From positions 4,340,001-4,404,000 of the forward strand of contig NC_015572.1 of the NCBI RefSeq assembly GCF_000214665.1: a DNA stretch of 64,000 nt. Direction: 5' to 3'. The position numbers and the translations under genes were made by a program. Shown here in pieces: positions 48,989-59,429 of this stretch; positions within the stretch are counted from its first letter, which is position 1; each line of letters begins with the position of its first letter. The DNA is from Methylomonas methanica MC09 (GTDB taxonomy: Bacteria > Pseudomonadota > Gammaproteobacteria > Methylococcales > Methylomonadaceae). The notes under the pieces were generated by a model, which worked only from the letters and a program-made list of their open reading frames with translations, was not told the DNA's origin and searched no databases.

Positions 48989-51499
48989 TTATTGCCCTCT
49001 ATTGACTAACATTTGCTGCTTAATATCAATTGCCGCCTGATAATCCGGCTTTTCGGACAAAATGAAATCCAGCATCATTTCTGCCCCGTCATAGCTTTTA
49101 CAATCGACATAGAGCATTGCCAATTTTATTTGCGCTAGTGTATCCGAAGGAAATTGACTCACGTAAACACTATAAGTGTCGATTGCATTGATCATATCGC
49201 CTTGCAATCTTTGTATCTCTGCATAAAAAGGCAGATAAACCGGGTTTAATTTGGAGAGACAATCCAAAGCCAAATGCACATTATGGATATCCTCGTGGTC
49301 AATGCCTATCCTGGCAATGCGTATCAGAGCATCTTCAAGCAATACCTCTCCCCCCTCTATAATTTTTTGATACGCATTTAACGCCGACGCAGCATCATCC
49401 AGCAATTCGGCTAAATACCCCTGAATCAGAAACCGATAGGGTTCCGCAGCCTGTTGCTGCTCATGCTTGTCCAGACTGAGCAGCAAATCCTGCAATTCTT
49501 CTAATTTTTTATGTTTGAATAACAGACCCGCCCGCTGCCTGACGATAGTTAAATTGCTCCTGGATTTTATTCTTGACAAGTGCCGAGTATCTTTTCTATC
49601 AAGAACTTCCTGAAATTCACGCTCAAATTCATCCAATAATGCCTCGTTAGCGGCGGAAACTTCGACATCGGGATGCTTGAGTCTCCACGCTTTGGCCCGT
49701 CCAAAGCTTTTGTCTTTCCGCCATTGCTCAAACAATAGGTCAAAATCGGGAGTCGATTCACTTTCCTGTTGCCTGGCGACCACCCTTTGTATAGCGTCTT
49801 CGATTAACCGAGATAGCTTTTTAGTCCCTTCAGAATAAGCGTCGTAGTATATATTGCCGAGTCTTTTAGCCTCTTCAAAAGTCCAGTCTTCATCATTAAA
49901 AGGCCTGACTAGCTGTATAAATTGCCTGATACCGAATCGCTTCACCAACTTTGCAAAATGGCGATGTTGGCGTTTGAATTTTTTTTCTATTTGGTCGAGC
50001 TTTCGTTTATCTTTATAGTTTTCAAGTAAGCCCTCAGCGTTGTACATGCTGTCGTTGATACTTCGGGCCCGTTCTGCCAATCGTCTGATAGCATCAACCT
50101 GAAACTCTGCTCGCTTTAATTCCGACAATACATCAGCTAAATAATCCTCTTTAATTACGTGATCACTTACCTTGGAATCAACTATTGCCTTTGCATTAAT
50201 AGCAGAACTTTCAAGCCCTATTTCCGCAAGAGGAATATACTCAACCCCTTCGATCTTGGCCGCACCAAAAGAGCCGTTAATTACCCGCCCGCCTGAATGA
50301 ACAATTCTCTTCGCCTGCAAACTCAACGTTTTGATGGCCTGGGCATAATCGTTACCTGTAGGCGCCAAAAAACCGCCATTTGTTTCCACTTGTAACGAGG
50401 TGAGATTTAACTTGGGCCCGACCAACTGTTCATTACTGCCTTTGGCATGAGTAAATCCGTCTCTGGTGAAGCACAAATCGACTCCCGCCAGAATGATTCG
50501 TTTGAAACCCAAGTCATAGGCCACGTTCAGTGCCGCGTTAGTTACAGTAGGGCCCGCGCCACCCAAATTCGCCACATTTAAATGCGACTCCCAAGGCACG
50601 CGCTGCCCCAAATAGAGCATCAAACCCTGCCATTGGTTGATTAGCTTTGAGGAGGCATGATAAGAACAAATAAAAACCGTTCGGCTACCAAAACGGAACA
50701 TCTCTTTGCTGATATCGAAACTAATTTCTTGCGGATCTACAGAAAAAACAAAATCCGGTTCAATATCAGCCGCCAATAGCTGCCGAGATATTCTGGACAC
50801 GGCAAAAACAACAAATTTATCTCGGTGCAATCTCACCCAAGGCAACGCTTCATCCAGAGAAGGGCCTCCGGCCAAAATTACTACCGTTTGACCGCCAAAA
50901 GCATGTTGAAGTAACTTAGCCGGCAACCGATTGTCGGCAATGTTTTTAATCTGCCTATCAATAAATGCTTCCTGGCCAATAGCCGTATTGTTTTCCCAAT
51001 TCAATTGCGCCAAAACTTCAACAATATTCCAACTTAGCTCCGCGTATTCATTGATAAAATCATCTTGGGCACAAAAAGCATTAAACGACCGCACCGCATT
51101 GATATAAAAATAATCGGCTATTTTAAAACTACGAATAGCGAAAGCCCAATCATGCAAACTAACGCATAATATCCGCTCATGCTGCTCGGCAGGCACAATC
51201 AAACCATACTCTTTCAATGCCGTTAATACTGACTCCGGCTCGATAAATATATACCGAGAACCTTTTGGAATCGCCTTATTCTGCAAATATTTCAGCAATA
51301 GCCCAGAGTCTGTTCCGACAATTACATATAAGGTATTTTCATTAAACAACGTCTCGCCAAATTTGGTATCAAACAACGTAATTGAATTGACTTTGTCAAA
51401 ATTATGACGATTCAGGTTAAATAAAAATTTGTCGCCAAATGAATTAACTGTTACCGGCCCAAGAATATGCGAGTTGACCAAATCGTTATTATCGTTCAT
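48989..51499 (-). CDS. Motility-associated (Maf-type) flagellin glycosyltransferase with TPR C-terminus
   Basis: The 836-residue soluble protein belongs to the MAF_flag10/DUF115 family, which attaches nonulosonic acids (pseudaminic or legionaminic type) to flagellin. The core motif is VVILAGGPSLDEALPW (about 207-222), with VFAVSRISRQLLAADIEPDFVFSVD and KRIILAGVDLCF further on. The last 200 residues are TPR-like helices, probably for protein contact. It lies 21 bases downstream of fliC on the same strand. No nonulosonic-acid synthesis genes are in the window. Confidence 0.88.
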   Translation of the reverse strand: MNDNNDLVNSHILGPVTVNSFGDKFLFNLNRHNFDKVNSITLFDTKFGETLFNENTLYVIVGTDSGLLLKYLQNKAIPKGSRYIFIEPESVLTALKEYGLIVPAEQHERILCVSLHDWAFAIRSFKIADYFYINAVRSFNAFCAQDDFINEYAELSWNIVEVLAQLNWENNTAIGQEAFIDRQIKNIADNRLPAKLLQHAFGGQTVVILAGGPSLDEALPWVRLHRDKFVVFAVSRISRQLLAADIEPDFVFSVDPQEISFDISKEMFRFGSRTVFICSYHASSKLINQWQGLMLYLGQRVPWESHLNVANLGGAGPTVTNAALNVAYDLGFKRIILAGVDLCFTRDGFTHAKGSNEQLVGPKLNLTSLQVETNGGFLAPTGNDYAQAIKTLSLQAKRIVHSGGRVINGSFGAAKIEGVEYIPLAEIGLESSAINAKAIVDSKVSDHVIKEDYLADVLSELKRAEFQVDAIRRLAERARSINDSMYNAEGLLENYKDKRKLDQIEKKFKRQHRHFAKLVKRFGIRQFIQLVRPFNDEDWTFEEAKRLGNIYYDAYSEGTKKLSRLIEDAIQRVVARQQESESTPDFDLLFEQWRKDKSFGRAKAWRLKHPDVEVSAANEALLDEFEREFQEVLDRKDTRHLSRIKSRSNLTIVRQRAGLLFKHKKLEELQDLLLSLDKHEQQQAAEPYRFLIQGYLAELLDDAASALNAYQKIIEGGEVLLEDALIRIARIGIDHEDIHNVHLALDCLSKLNPVYLPFYAEIQRLQGDMINAIDTYSVYVSQFPSDTLAQIKLAMLYVDCKSYDGAEMMLDFILSEKPDYQAAIDIKQQMLVNRGQ

Positions 51500-51520
51500 G
51501 ACCCTAATTTCAATGCATAG

Positions 51521-52375
51521 TTATTGCAATAATCGCAAAACACCCTGCGTGGACTGATTCGCCTGCGCCAACATCGCAGTACCTGCTTGTTGAAGAATCT
51601 GCGCCCTACTTAGCGCAGCCGTTTCCGTTGCAAAATCGGCATCCATAATCCTAGACCGAGCGGCACTTTGATTTTCAATTGATGACTGTAAATTGGAAAT
51701 TGTCGTGGTAAAACGATTTTGGATGGCACCCAGAGTAGCACGAAAATTATCGATCTTGGTTATGGCAATATCAATATTGTTGATTGCGGACATAACATTA
51801 GAAAATGTCGCATTACTTCCTATAGACGCCAAGCTTCCAAACAACTGATTTACACCGGACATCAGCTCCAAATTAGAAATAGTGATACTGATTTGATTGT
51901 TGGTACTGGTATTCGGACCCACCTGAAATATGGCATTTGATAAGGAACCATTCAGAATTTTTTTGCCATTAAACTCGGTATTCTCAATAATTCGATGAAT
52001 TTCATTACCAAGCTGCCTAAACTCGGTTTGTAGTTTCTCGCGATCCTCTGAACTTACAGCGCCAAAGTTTGCTGCTTGTATAGCTAAGTCCCGCATTCTT
52101 TGTAATGTTTCGGTAATGTTTCCCATCCCTGCTTCAGCAGTCTGGGCCATGGATATACCATCATTGGCATTTCTCATAGCCACTGTCATACCTCGAATTT
52201 GAGACGTCATTCGGTCGGCGATGGCTAATCCGGCCGCATCATCCTTGGCGCTATTTACACGCAACCCCGAAGAGAGTCGTTCCATGGCAGAACTAAGCGA
52301 GTCATTCGTTCTACTTAACATTCGTTGACTATTCAACGACGCAATATTGGTATTTATGACCATTGAAGATGGCAT
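51521..52375 (-). CDS. fliC: Flagellin
   Basis: This is the filament subunit. The 284 residues are short and consist of the conserved D0/D1 ends with little or no D2/D3: VINTNIASLNSQRMLSRTND and ERLSSGLRVNSAKDDAAGLAI at the N-terminus, and DFATETAALSRAQILQQAGTAM to VLRLLQ at the C-terminus. The ATG at 52375 has GGGAGAACCGTC upstream; the more usual MVINTN start is four codons in. A sigma-54-like element lies upstream. The Maf gene downstream suggests the middle region is glycosylated. Confidence 0.95.
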   Translation of the reverse strand: MPSSMVINTNIASLNSQRMLSRTNDSLSSAMERLSSGLRVNSAKDDAAGLAIADRMTSQIRGMTVAMRNANDGISMAQTAEAGMGNITETLQRMRDLAIQAANFGAVSSEDREKLQTEFRQLGNEIHRIIENTEFNGKKILNGSLSNAIFQVGPNTSTNNQISITISNLELMSGVNQLFGSLASIGSNATFSNVMSAINNIDIAITKIDNFRATLGAIQNRFTTTISNLQSSIENQSAARSRIMDADFATETAALSRAQILQQAGTAMLAQANQSTQGVLRLLQ

Positions 52376-52870
52376 GACGGTTCTCCCGAAAAATGATAAA
52401 TAAACTAGGCTTTAATTGCCGCCGCCAGTTATCAAACACTTTTCGTGCCAAATACAAAAACCAAATTAAATCAAATAATTACATAAAAATCATTCCGTTT
52501 GCCAATATTTTGACAGCTCATTCTCCTTGCAACAGCGTCGCACCGGCAGAAATTTGCCAACAATAATCCTCTTTGCGAAATAGTTGTTTCCGACCTGAAG
52601 ATGCGGACTGATTCAAATTAAAGACAAGGAAAAGTTTACCGCGATCAGGGTAGCGCAAGCGCTGCAATAAGCTGATTAGCCAATGGCTGTTACACTATTA
52701 CACTTTGAAAAACAATCCGCCCCTACAGGCGACAACTGGAGCGGGGCCAACCGCCCAAATTTGAACGCCGCGCCACCACTAAGTCAACACGCGACCTTTA
52801 CGTTACGCAACACTAGCAAGCCCCACCTTCAGGCCTCACTACCCTCAATCCGAAACAAGCGCCAATTAAA
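52376..52870. other. Intergenic region between fliC and cheB
   Basis: This 495-base stretch holds the fliC leader and a sigma-54-like element. Between about 52500 and 52870 I see no convincing gene or terminator. A 102-codon plus-strand frame starting at 52683 runs antisense into cheB and looks accidental. Confidence 0.6.
52436..52450 (-). promoter_or_regulatory. Sigma-54-like promoter candidate for fliC
   Basis: On the minus strand TGGCACG matches the -24 box exactly and is followed after 4 bases by GTGT, a poor match to the -12 TTGC (the key GC reads GT). It lies about 60-75 bases before the fliC ATG. No sigma-28 element (TAAA..GCCGATAA) was seen. Tentative. Confidence 0.3.
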
Positions 52871-53947
52871 TTACTTTCCGTATCGCTCAATGCAACCCGC
52901 AATCGCTTGCAAAGGCAGTTCCTGTTGCACAGCGCCCAGTTTTACCGCTTCTTTTGGCATCCCATATACAACACAACTTTGCTCATCCTGAGCAACGGTT
53001 TGCGCGCCTGCATTGAATAACTCCTTCAACCCCCGCGCACCGTCATCCCCCATACCCGTCATGATAATACCCAAGGCGTTTTTACCCGCCCATTTAGCTA
53101 CCGACCGAAACAACACATCTACTGACGGCCGATGACGATTGACCAACGGGCCGTCTTGTACATCCACAACATATTGAGCTCCGCTCCGCTTGATCGACAT
53201 ATGTTTACCACCTGGAGCGATTAATGCTCGCCCTGGTATGACTCGATCGCCACTGGCCGCTTCCTTGACCTCTATTTCACTGAGACTGTTCAAGCGCGAA
53301 GAAAAGGCAGCAGTAAATTTTTCCGGCATATGTTGTACGATAACGATGCCAGGGCAAATACGCGAAAGTCGAGTTAGCACCACCTCCAGGGCTTGAGTAC
53401 CCCCGGTAGAAGTGCCTATGGCGACTAACCTGTCGGTGGTCGATGCCATCGCCAAACTACTACCGGGACTTTCCGTTTGAGGCCTGGGAATAGCCGACGA
53501 CCTCGAATTCGCCATGGTCATGGCTTTCATACGCCGCATATCCGTCATTGCCGCCGCTTTTACCGCATGAATAATATCTCCGGAATCGTCTTCCAGAAAA
53601 CTTCTCAACCCCGCTTTCGGTTTGGTCACAATACCTACCGCACCTGCGGACAGCGCTTGCAAAGTGGTTTCAGCGCCTTTTTCGGTCAATGTAGAGCATA
53701 TAACGACGGGAGTGGGTCGCACCGACATCAGTTTTTTAAGAAAGGTAATGCCATCCATGCGGGGCATTTCCACGTCAAGAACCACCACATCAGGCCAATC
53801 CTGATTCATTTTGGCCATGGCAAAGATTGGATCCGATACCGCCCCAATAACTTCTATGCTATCGCTCTTCTCTAGCATTTGCGTTAGTACCTGACGAACC
53901 ACAGCCGAGTCGTCAACTATTAATGTTCTAATTTTATTTGATTGCAT
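52871..53947 (-). CDS. cheB: Chemotaxis response regulator protein-glutamate methylesterase CheB
   Basis: CheB removes methyl groups from chemoreceptor glutamates and deamidates glutamines. The 358 residues have a receiver domain ([14 protein letters not shown]; phospho-Asp in [12 protein letters not shown]) and an esterase domain with the catalytic triad in GTSTGGTQ (Ser), VQHMPEKFT (His) and [11 protein letters not shown] (Asp). It is last gene of the chemosensory operon, 12 bases after cheD. Confidence 0.95.
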   Translation of the reverse strand: MQSNKIRTLIVDDSAVVRQVLTQMLEKSDSIEVIGAVSDPIFAMAKMNQDWPDVVVLDVEMPRMDGITFLKKLMSVRPTPVVICSTLTEKGAETTLQALSAGAVGIVTKPKAGLRSFLEDDSGDIIHAVKAAAMTDMRRMKAMTMANSRSSAIPRPQTESPGSSLAMASTTDRLVAIGTSTGGTQALEVVLTRLSRICPGIVIVQHMPEKFTAAFSSRLNSLSEIEVKEAASGDRVIPGRALIAPGGKHMSIKRSGAQYVVDVQDGPLVNRHRPSVDVLFRSVAKWAGKNALGIIMTGMGDDGARGLKELFNAGAQTVAQDEQSCVVYGMPKEAVKLGAVQQELPLQAIAGCIERYGK

Positions 53948-53959
53948 GCCTGTTATCTC

Positions 53960-54472
53960 CTAATAATTGGCTACATGCTTCAACCAAACATGGCCGCTCC
54001 AGACATCAAAAATCACATTGCGATGGCCGGTGCCGCCAAGGTGCTCGGCTTTTATAATAAAGCCGTGTTGCATCAGCACAGTGCGGCCCGCGCGAATGTT
54101 ATTTTCCGGTATGCTGATTGAGCTTAATCTTTCCTGATCAGGAAACTGATTCCCCCCGCCGAACAGCTTAACTTCGTAATCTCTTGGCCAAGTTTTCGAA
54201 TGCTCCAGTTCATGCATAAATAACCTCATGGCGTCATGCGCGTACCGACCATCCAATTCGTTCTTATCACTTTTTGCCGACCGAGACGGCAACAGGTAGT
54301 GACACATACCACCAATCTGTAAGCGAGGATGCCAAAGCGTGATAGCGATACACGAACCCAACAATGTTCGAATACGCGTTTCTCTGTCACCAAAATAAAA
54401 TTCGCCCGGCTGTAAAAAAATGTCAATGAAAAAGTCAGGTTTACGAAAATGATTATTCAGGTGGCTTGGCAT
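53960..54472 (-). CDS. cheD: Chemoreceptor glutamine deamidase CheD
   Basis: CheD deamidates receptor glutamines and can bind CheY-P-linked phosphatases. The 170 residues carry the catalytic Cys in LLGSCIAITLWHP, the His in GGMCHYLLPSR, and KLFGGGNQF. Its start overlaps the end of cheR by 20 bases. Confidence 0.93.
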   Translation of the reverse strand: MPSHLNNHFRKPDFFIDIFLQPGEFYFGDRETRIRTLLGSCIAITLWHPRLQIGGMCHYLLPSRSAKSDKNELDGRYAHDAMRLFMHELEHSKTWPRDYEVKLFGGGNQFPDQERLSSISIPENNIRAGRTVLMQHGFIIKAEHLGGTGHRNVIFDVWSGHVWLKHVANY

Positions 54473-55316
54473 TATCGTATTTGCGGTAAATCGAGGGCGC
54501 GATCATTTTTAAGTCGCATTGCATGCCGTTTAAGGATTCGGAATGGCTAACAAAAAAATAACCGCCCGGACGTAAGAAATTTTGAATTCGGCTAATAAGC
54601 TTTTGCTTGGTCGGCAGGTCAAAATAGATCATGACATTGCGCAAAAAAATCAGATCGAAACTTCCCAGATCCGGTAATTTATCAATCAAGTTAGCATGCT
54701 GGAATTTGACGTGCTTGCGTAGCGCCGCATCGATCAACAAAAAACCATCGAATTCGCCACTCCCTTTCAGGCAATATTTTTTCAGCAGCGGCAAGGGAAT
54801 TTTTTCCGCCGCATTCAGCGAATACAAACCTTTACGTGCTTTTTCAAGAATACGAGTGGATATATCGGTACCGATAATTTCCCATTGGCTGTTTTTGGCG
54901 TGCTCCGCAAGTATCATGGCCAACGTATATGCTTCTTCACCGCTCGAACTCGCAGCGCTCCAAGCTCTGATGGGCCGGCCGGTATTGTGTCGAGGGAAAA
55001 ACTCATTTTTCAAAAATTCGAAGTGCTTCGCCTCTCTGAAAAAATAGGTTTCATTCGTCGTCAGCAAGTCAATAGCCATTGAGGTTTCCTGTTCAAACCC
55101 CGACTTACCGAATAAACGGAAATACTCGCTATAGCTACTCAAGCCGTGATACCGCAAGCGTTTGTCCAGCCGACCGGACACCAACGCCTGCTTGCCCTCA
55201 GTCAACACGATACCGGCATGCTTATACAGATAGTCCTTTATCCAAAGAAACTCATTTTGCTGTAATGTAACAATGCCGTGGTGCGACAACATATTGTTTT
55301 GCTTAACTGTCGTCAT
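54453..55316 (-). CDS. cheR: Chemoreceptor glutamate methyltransferase CheR
   Basis: CheR uses SAM to methylate receptor glutamates. The 287 residues have an N-terminal helical domain and a class I methyltransferase with IRAWSAASSSGEEAYTLAMIL, TDISTRILEKARKGLY, and FDLIFLRNVMIYFD. It overlaps cheW by 14 bases and cheD by 20. The receptor in this operon ends in an aromatic pentapeptide that a CheR beta-subdomain could bind. Confidence 0.94.
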   Translation of the reverse strand: MTTVKQNNMLSHHGIVTLQQNEFLWIKDYLYKHAGIVLTEGKQALVSGRLDKRLRYHGLSSYSEYFRLFGKSGFEQETSMAIDLLTTNETYFFREAKHFEFLKNEFFPRHNTGRPIRAWSAASSSGEEAYTLAMILAEHAKNSQWEIIGTDISTRILEKARKGLYSLNAAEKIPLPLLKKYCLKGSGEFDGFLLIDAALRKHVKFQHANLIDKLPDLGSFDLIFLRNVMIYFDLPTKQKLISRIQNFLRPGGYFFVSHSESLNGMQCDLKMIAPSIYRKYDNAKPPE

Positions 55317-55854
55317 GTTCCGAGCTATTTAGGGATATTTGGCTCAGATCAGCCATTTCCTCTACCGATAACACCCGGCTGACATTCAGCAAGATGACGA
55401 AATGACCATCCCGCTTGGCCATGCCATTAATGAAATCGGGACGTATGCCCGCGCCGAAGCTGGGTGGAGGCTCGATCTCTTGAGCGGCGATATCAACCAC
55501 CTCATTGACCGCATCAACAATAATACCGATGTCCTGTTGGCTGTCTTCCTCGTTATCGGCGACAGTTTCTACAATCACGATGCCTGTGCGTTTGGCAATT
55601 TGAGTACTACCTTTTCCGAAGCGCGCCGCCAAATCCACGACCGGAACCACGCTACCCCGTAAGTTAATAACACCACGCACAAAGGAAGGCATCATCGGCA
55701 CTTCCGTCAGATTACCGTAATCAATAATTTCCTTAATATTTAAAATACCCAGCGCGTATATTTCCCCTCCCAGCACAAAGGTAAGATACTGGCCGGCATC
55801 CGCCGTGTGCTGTTTCACCGGCAACTGATCGGATGTTTTTGTCATAGCATTCAT
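55303..55854 (-). CDS. cheW: Chemotaxis coupling protein CheW
   Basis: CheW links receptors to CheA. The 183 residues contain the characteristic YLTFVLGGEIYALGILNIKEI, MPSFVRGVINLRGSVVPVVDLA and IGIIVDAVNEVVDI. It lies 11 bases after the large MCP gene and overlaps cheR. Confidence 0.94.
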   Translation of the reverse strand: MNAMTKTSDQLPVKQHTADAGQYLTFVLGGEIYALGILNIKEIIDYGNLTEVPMMPSFVRGVINLRGSVVPVVDLAARFGKGSTQIAKRTGIVIVETVADNEEDSQQDIGIIVDAVNEVVDIAAQEIEPPPSFGAGIRPDFINGMAKRDGHFVILLNVSRVLSVEEMADLSQISLNSSEHDDS

Positions 55855-55865
55855 GTGATGCCTCC

Positions 55866-58800
55866 TTAGAAGCGCTCGAATTGACTCAAATCGAACTCCG
55901 CCTCGCCATGGCTACGATTGACCTGCACCGAGGGCTTTGCCTTTTCGGACTTTTTCGGAGCTTTAGCTGCTGGGTGTCTGAAAGAGGCACCTGCGGCTTC
56001 AATTTTGAAAAAGCCCATCAAAGTTTGCAGTTGCTCGGTTTGACCGGTCATTTCCTCGGCAGTGGCGGCCAATTGTTCGCTGGCGGAAGCATTTTGCTGC
56101 GTAATTTGGTTCATCTGATTCATTGCAGTGTTAATCTGACTGACTCCAGCTGACTGTTCTTGCGAAGCAGCGGCAATTTCCTGAACCAAATCGGATGTTT
56201 TAGCAATGCTAGGCACGATTTCATCCAATAATGTACCGGCGCTTTCAGCGGTTTTAACGCTATTTTCCGCCAGTTCGCCGATTTCTTGTGCGGCGACCTG
56301 ACTACGTTCCGCCAGCTTGCGTACTTCCGCCGCCACGACTGCAAAGCCTTTGCCATGATCCCCCGCCCGAGCAGCCTCAATCGCGGCGTTTAACGCCAAC
56401 ATATTCGTTTGATAAGCGATATCGTCGATAATGCCGATTTTTGCGGCTATGTCTTTCATCGCTTCGACGGTCTGTTTCACCGCAACACCACCCTCGGTTG
56501 CTTCCTTGGAGGCTTTTCCGGCCATACCATCCGTAATTTTGGCGTTTTCGGCATTTTGATTGATACTGGCGGCCATTTCTTCAATACTGGCGCTGGTTTC
56601 TTCCACGCTGGCTGCCTGTTCGCTGGACGCCTGCGACAAAGATTGCGAGGTTGCACTGATCTGCTCGGAAGCATTACCCAACTGATCAGCGGCGCTAACC
56701 ACTTCGGAAATTGTCTGTGCCAGTTTGCTAATCGTGTTGTTCACAGTATCTTTGAAGTCGCCCAGTTGACCTTTATAGCTGCCAATCACACTACGGGTTA
56801 AATCCCCTTGCTCGACCATAGACAGTACCTCAACAGCCTCGTTGACGGGCAGAATCACGCCATCCAGGGTTTTATTGACACCGGTCACCAACTGATTCCA
56901 ACCGCCGACAAACAAGGAAGCATCGGCACGAGTATCGAGCTGCCCGTCGGCGGCGGCATTGATGATAATATCGGTTTGCGCCAGCAAGTCGTTCATCATC
57001 TTCACGGCAGCGTTGAGGTTGCTTTTGATGACGTTGTATTGACCTTTGTATTCGGTCGTAATCATTGGCGGGACGATACCCTTGGCAATTTGATCGACAT
57101 AGTCGGCAGTGACGTTCAACGGGTTAACAATGTTAGTGATGGTATCGTTGACACCGACCACCAGTTTATTCCAACCGCCTGCAAACAATGTGGCGTCGGC
57201 ACGCTTGTCCAGATCGCCATCGGCGGCGGCCTTGATAATGATGTCGGTTTGCGCCAGCAAGTCGTTCATCATTTTTACCGCAGCGTTCAGGTTACCTTTG
57301 ATGATGTTGTATTGACCTTTGTATTCGGTGGCAATCGTCGGTGGAATGATGCCTTTGGCAATTTGATCGACATAGTCGGCAGTGACGTTCAACGGGTTGA
57401 CAATGTTGGTGATGGTATCGTTGACACCGACCACCAGTTTATTCCAACCGCCTGCAAACAATGAGGCATCGGCACGTTTGTCCAGCTCGCCATCGGCGGC
57501 GGCCTTGATAATGATGTCGGTTTGCGCCAGCAAGTCGTTCATCATTTTGACAACGTTGTTGAGGTTGTTTTTGATGATGTTAAAGTCACCGTTGTAGCTA
57601 TCGGTAATAGTTGGCGGAATAATGCCTTTGGCAATTTGGTCGACGTAATCGGCAGTCACGTTTAACGGCCCGATTACTGCATCGAGGGTGTTGTTGACGC
57701 CTTGCACGATCTTGCGGTAATCGCCTTGGTATCGGCTGGCATCGGCACGGGTAGCCAGACGACCTTCGATGGCGGCTGTTTCAAGATTAGCCGCTTCGGT
57801 GACCATATTGCTAATAGCGTCGATACAGTTGTTCAAATTATTTTTAATGGTGTTGAAATCACCGTTGTAGCTGTCGGTGATCTTAGCCGGAATATTGCCC
57901 TTGGAAATATTATCCACATAGTCGGCCGCCACATTCAGCGGACCGATCACTGCATCCAGGGTATCGTTGACACCTTCGACCAATTTTCGGAAATCGCCTT
58001 GATGCTTGCTCGCGTCAGCGCGGGTTTCAAGACGACCTTCAACAGCGGCTTTCACCAGGTTTTCAGCATCCGCCATTACCGTTTTCAGACTGACTCGCAC
58101 CTGCTCAATGATTTCATTGATAAAGGCTTTCTTACCGGGGAATTGTTCCAGCGGCGCATCGAAATTGCCTTCACCAAACTCTTTGACGCAAGCCATGGCT
58201 TTTTTCTTGACTGCGATGTGGCCGTTGACCATTTCGTTGACACCTTGTGCCATGGATTTAAAGCTGCCAACGTATTTCTCGCTATCGAGGATGACGTCAA
58301 TATCGCCTTTGTCATGCTCTTGAATCATGTGCCCCATGTCCGCCAACAGGCTTGTCAACATTTTGATGACATTATTCAAATTGTTTTTTATGGCATTGAA
58401 CTCGCCGTGGTATTCGTCGGTAATGCTCGGAGGAATATTACCCTTGGATATACTGTCAACATAGTCGGCCGCCACATTCAGAGGATTAACAATGGCATCT
58501 AACATTCGGTTGACGCCCAGCGACAAATGCGCCATATCTCCGCCAAAGCCATTTGTATCGATGCGTTTATTCAATTGGCCGTTGATAATATCCTGGGTAA
58601 TGCTTTCAATTTCTTTAACCGCCTTCGCTTCGTCTGTTGCATCAAACCATTCCACCGCGTATCCGGTGACTTTTCCTTTGGCATCCTTCAGCGGGAAAGC
58701 CGTCAGATCAAACGCCATATCCAATACATTAATACGGTTTTTATATGGCATTCGACTGGGATCGGCAAAAATCCCCTTCTGCAAAGATGGATCTTTATGA

Positions 58801-59417
58801 AACTGATCGATATTTTGACCGATTAAATTTTCAGGCTCGAATTTAGGAAAAATTTTTGCCAACGCCGGCTTGTGTCGGGTCAAAAGCTCGAATACCGCCG
58901 GATTGAGAGAGGTAATGTTACGATTTTCGTCGCAAGTCATAACCGGCACGGTCATTTCCCGAACGATAGATGACGAACGAGCAGATTCCGCCTCCATTTT
59001 TTGATATTCGGTTGCCCACCAAAACTCCAGCATCGCGCCCGTAAAAACATTCGCTTTATCTTTAAATGGCGTCAGGGTGAAATGAAACTTTTCGCATCCC
59101 AGAGAGAGCATGCGCGCCCAATTTTTATTATTCCGCAGACCTTCGATTACTTGCGATGGGATCAGAGTCATACTACTTAAACGGACACCTTCGATCTTGG
59201 CAAGATTAAATTCTGGCACTGTTTCCATAAATGCCTGCCTATGCTCATTGAACAATTGCACCGCCATTTTACTGACATGGGTTGCGACCAGGTCTTTATC
59301 GAAAAAAATGACGCCATTGCTGCTGTTATCCAAAAAAGACTGAAAATTTTCCGCAGCGGCGACAAGCTCACGCTTGGCAAACAGATTTAGAACGCTCATA
59401 AGTGTCTCCGAAGACAA
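55866..59417 (-). CDS. Soluble chemoreceptor with two PAS domains and a poly-HAMP array
   Basis: This is a 1183-residue methyl-accepting protein without signal peptide or membrane segment, so it should signal from the cytoplasm. Two PAS-like domains (about 17-130 and 150-275; [16 protein letters not shown] and [19 protein letters not shown]) are followed by a chain of HAMP units (about 275-900) built on PLNVxADYVD, five clear copies plus a divergent last one. Then comes the methyl-accepting/kinase-control coiled coil with tip [22 protein letters not shown] and a flexible Lys/Pro tail ending QFERF. Three HAMP units are nearly identical in DNA (273-bp period). It is the receptor for the adjacent CheA/CheW/CheR/CheD/CheB set and resembles Aer2/McpB-type soluble receptors in logic. 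Ligand unknown. Confidence 0.93.
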   Translation of the reverse strand: MSSETLMSVLNLFAKRELVAAAENFQSFLDNSSNGVIFFDKDLVATHVSKMAVQLFNEHRQAFMETVPEFNLAKIEGVRLSSMTLIPSQVIEGLRNNKNWARMLSLGCEKFHFTLTPFKDKANVFTGAMLEFWWATEYQKMEAESARSSSIVREMTVPVMTCDENRNITSLNPAVFELLTRHKPALAKIFPKFEPENLIGQNIDQFHKDPSLQKGIFADPSRMPYKNRINVLDMAFDLTAFPLKDAKGKVTGYAVEWFDATDEAKAVKEIESITQDIINGQLNKRIDTNGFGGDMAHLSLGVNRMLDAIVNPLNVAADYVDSISKGNIPPSITDEYHGEFNAIKNNLNNVIKMLTSLLADMGHMIQEHDKGDIDVILDSEKYVGSFKSMAQGVNEMVNGHIAVKKKAMACVKEFGEGNFDAPLEQFPGKKAFINEIIEQVRVSLKTVMADAENLVKAAVEGRLETRADASKHQGDFRKLVEGVNDTLDAVIGPLNVAADYVDNISKGNIPAKITDSYNGDFNTIKNNLNNCIDAISNMVTEAANLETAAIEGRLATRADASRYQGDYRKIVQGVNNTLDAVIGPLNVTADYVDQIAKGIIPPTITDSYNGDFNIIKNNLNNVVKMMNDLLAQTDIIIKAAADGELDKRADASLFAGGWNKLVVGVNDTITNIVNPLNVTADYVDQIAKGIIPPTIATEYKGQYNIIKGNLNAAVKMMNDLLAQTDIIIKAAADGDLDKRADATLFAGGWNKLVVGVNDTITNIVNPLNVTADYVDQIAKGIVPPMITTEYKGQYNVIKSNLNAAVKMMNDLLAQTDIIINAAADGQLDTRADASLFVGGWNQLVTGVNKTLDGVILPVNEAVEVLSMVEQGDLTRSVIGSYKGQLGDFKDTVNNTISKLAQTISEVVSAADQLGNASEQISATSQSLSQASSEQAASVEETSASIEEMAASINQNAENAKITDGMAGKASKEATEGGVAVKQTVEAMKDIAAKIGIIDDIAYQTNMLALNAAIEAARAGDHGKGFAVVAAEVRKLAERSQVAAQEIGELAENSVKTAESAGTLLDEIVPSIAKTSDLVQEIAAASQEQSAGVSQINTAMNQMNQITQQNASASEQLAATAEEMTGQTEQLQTLMGFFKIEAAGASFRHPAAKAPKKSEKAKPSVQVNRSHGEAEFDLSQFERF
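56865..57680. repeat. In-frame tandem repeats of 273 bp in the poly-HAMP receptor gene
   Basis: The sequence gacgttcaacgggttaacaatg recurs in register near 57111, 57384 and (as tcacgtttaacggc) 57657, a period of 273 bases, or 91 codons. The long blocks between are almost identical, notably the run ending atgatgtcggtttgcgccag. Coding in-frame HAMP units, not a CRISPR or mobile element. Confidence 0.9.
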
Positions 59418-59429
59418 AAATTAAAATTA

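Noticed and set aside
52683..52991. 102-codon plus-strand frame between fliC and cheB
   Set aside because: It runs antisense into the conserved cheB end, lacks a ribosome site and has no recognisable sequence.
56865..57680. Regular 273-bp repeats that could look like a repeat array
   Set aside because: The repeats are in frame and code for HAMP units in a complete receptor; there are no short repeats with unique spacers, so it is not a CRISPR.
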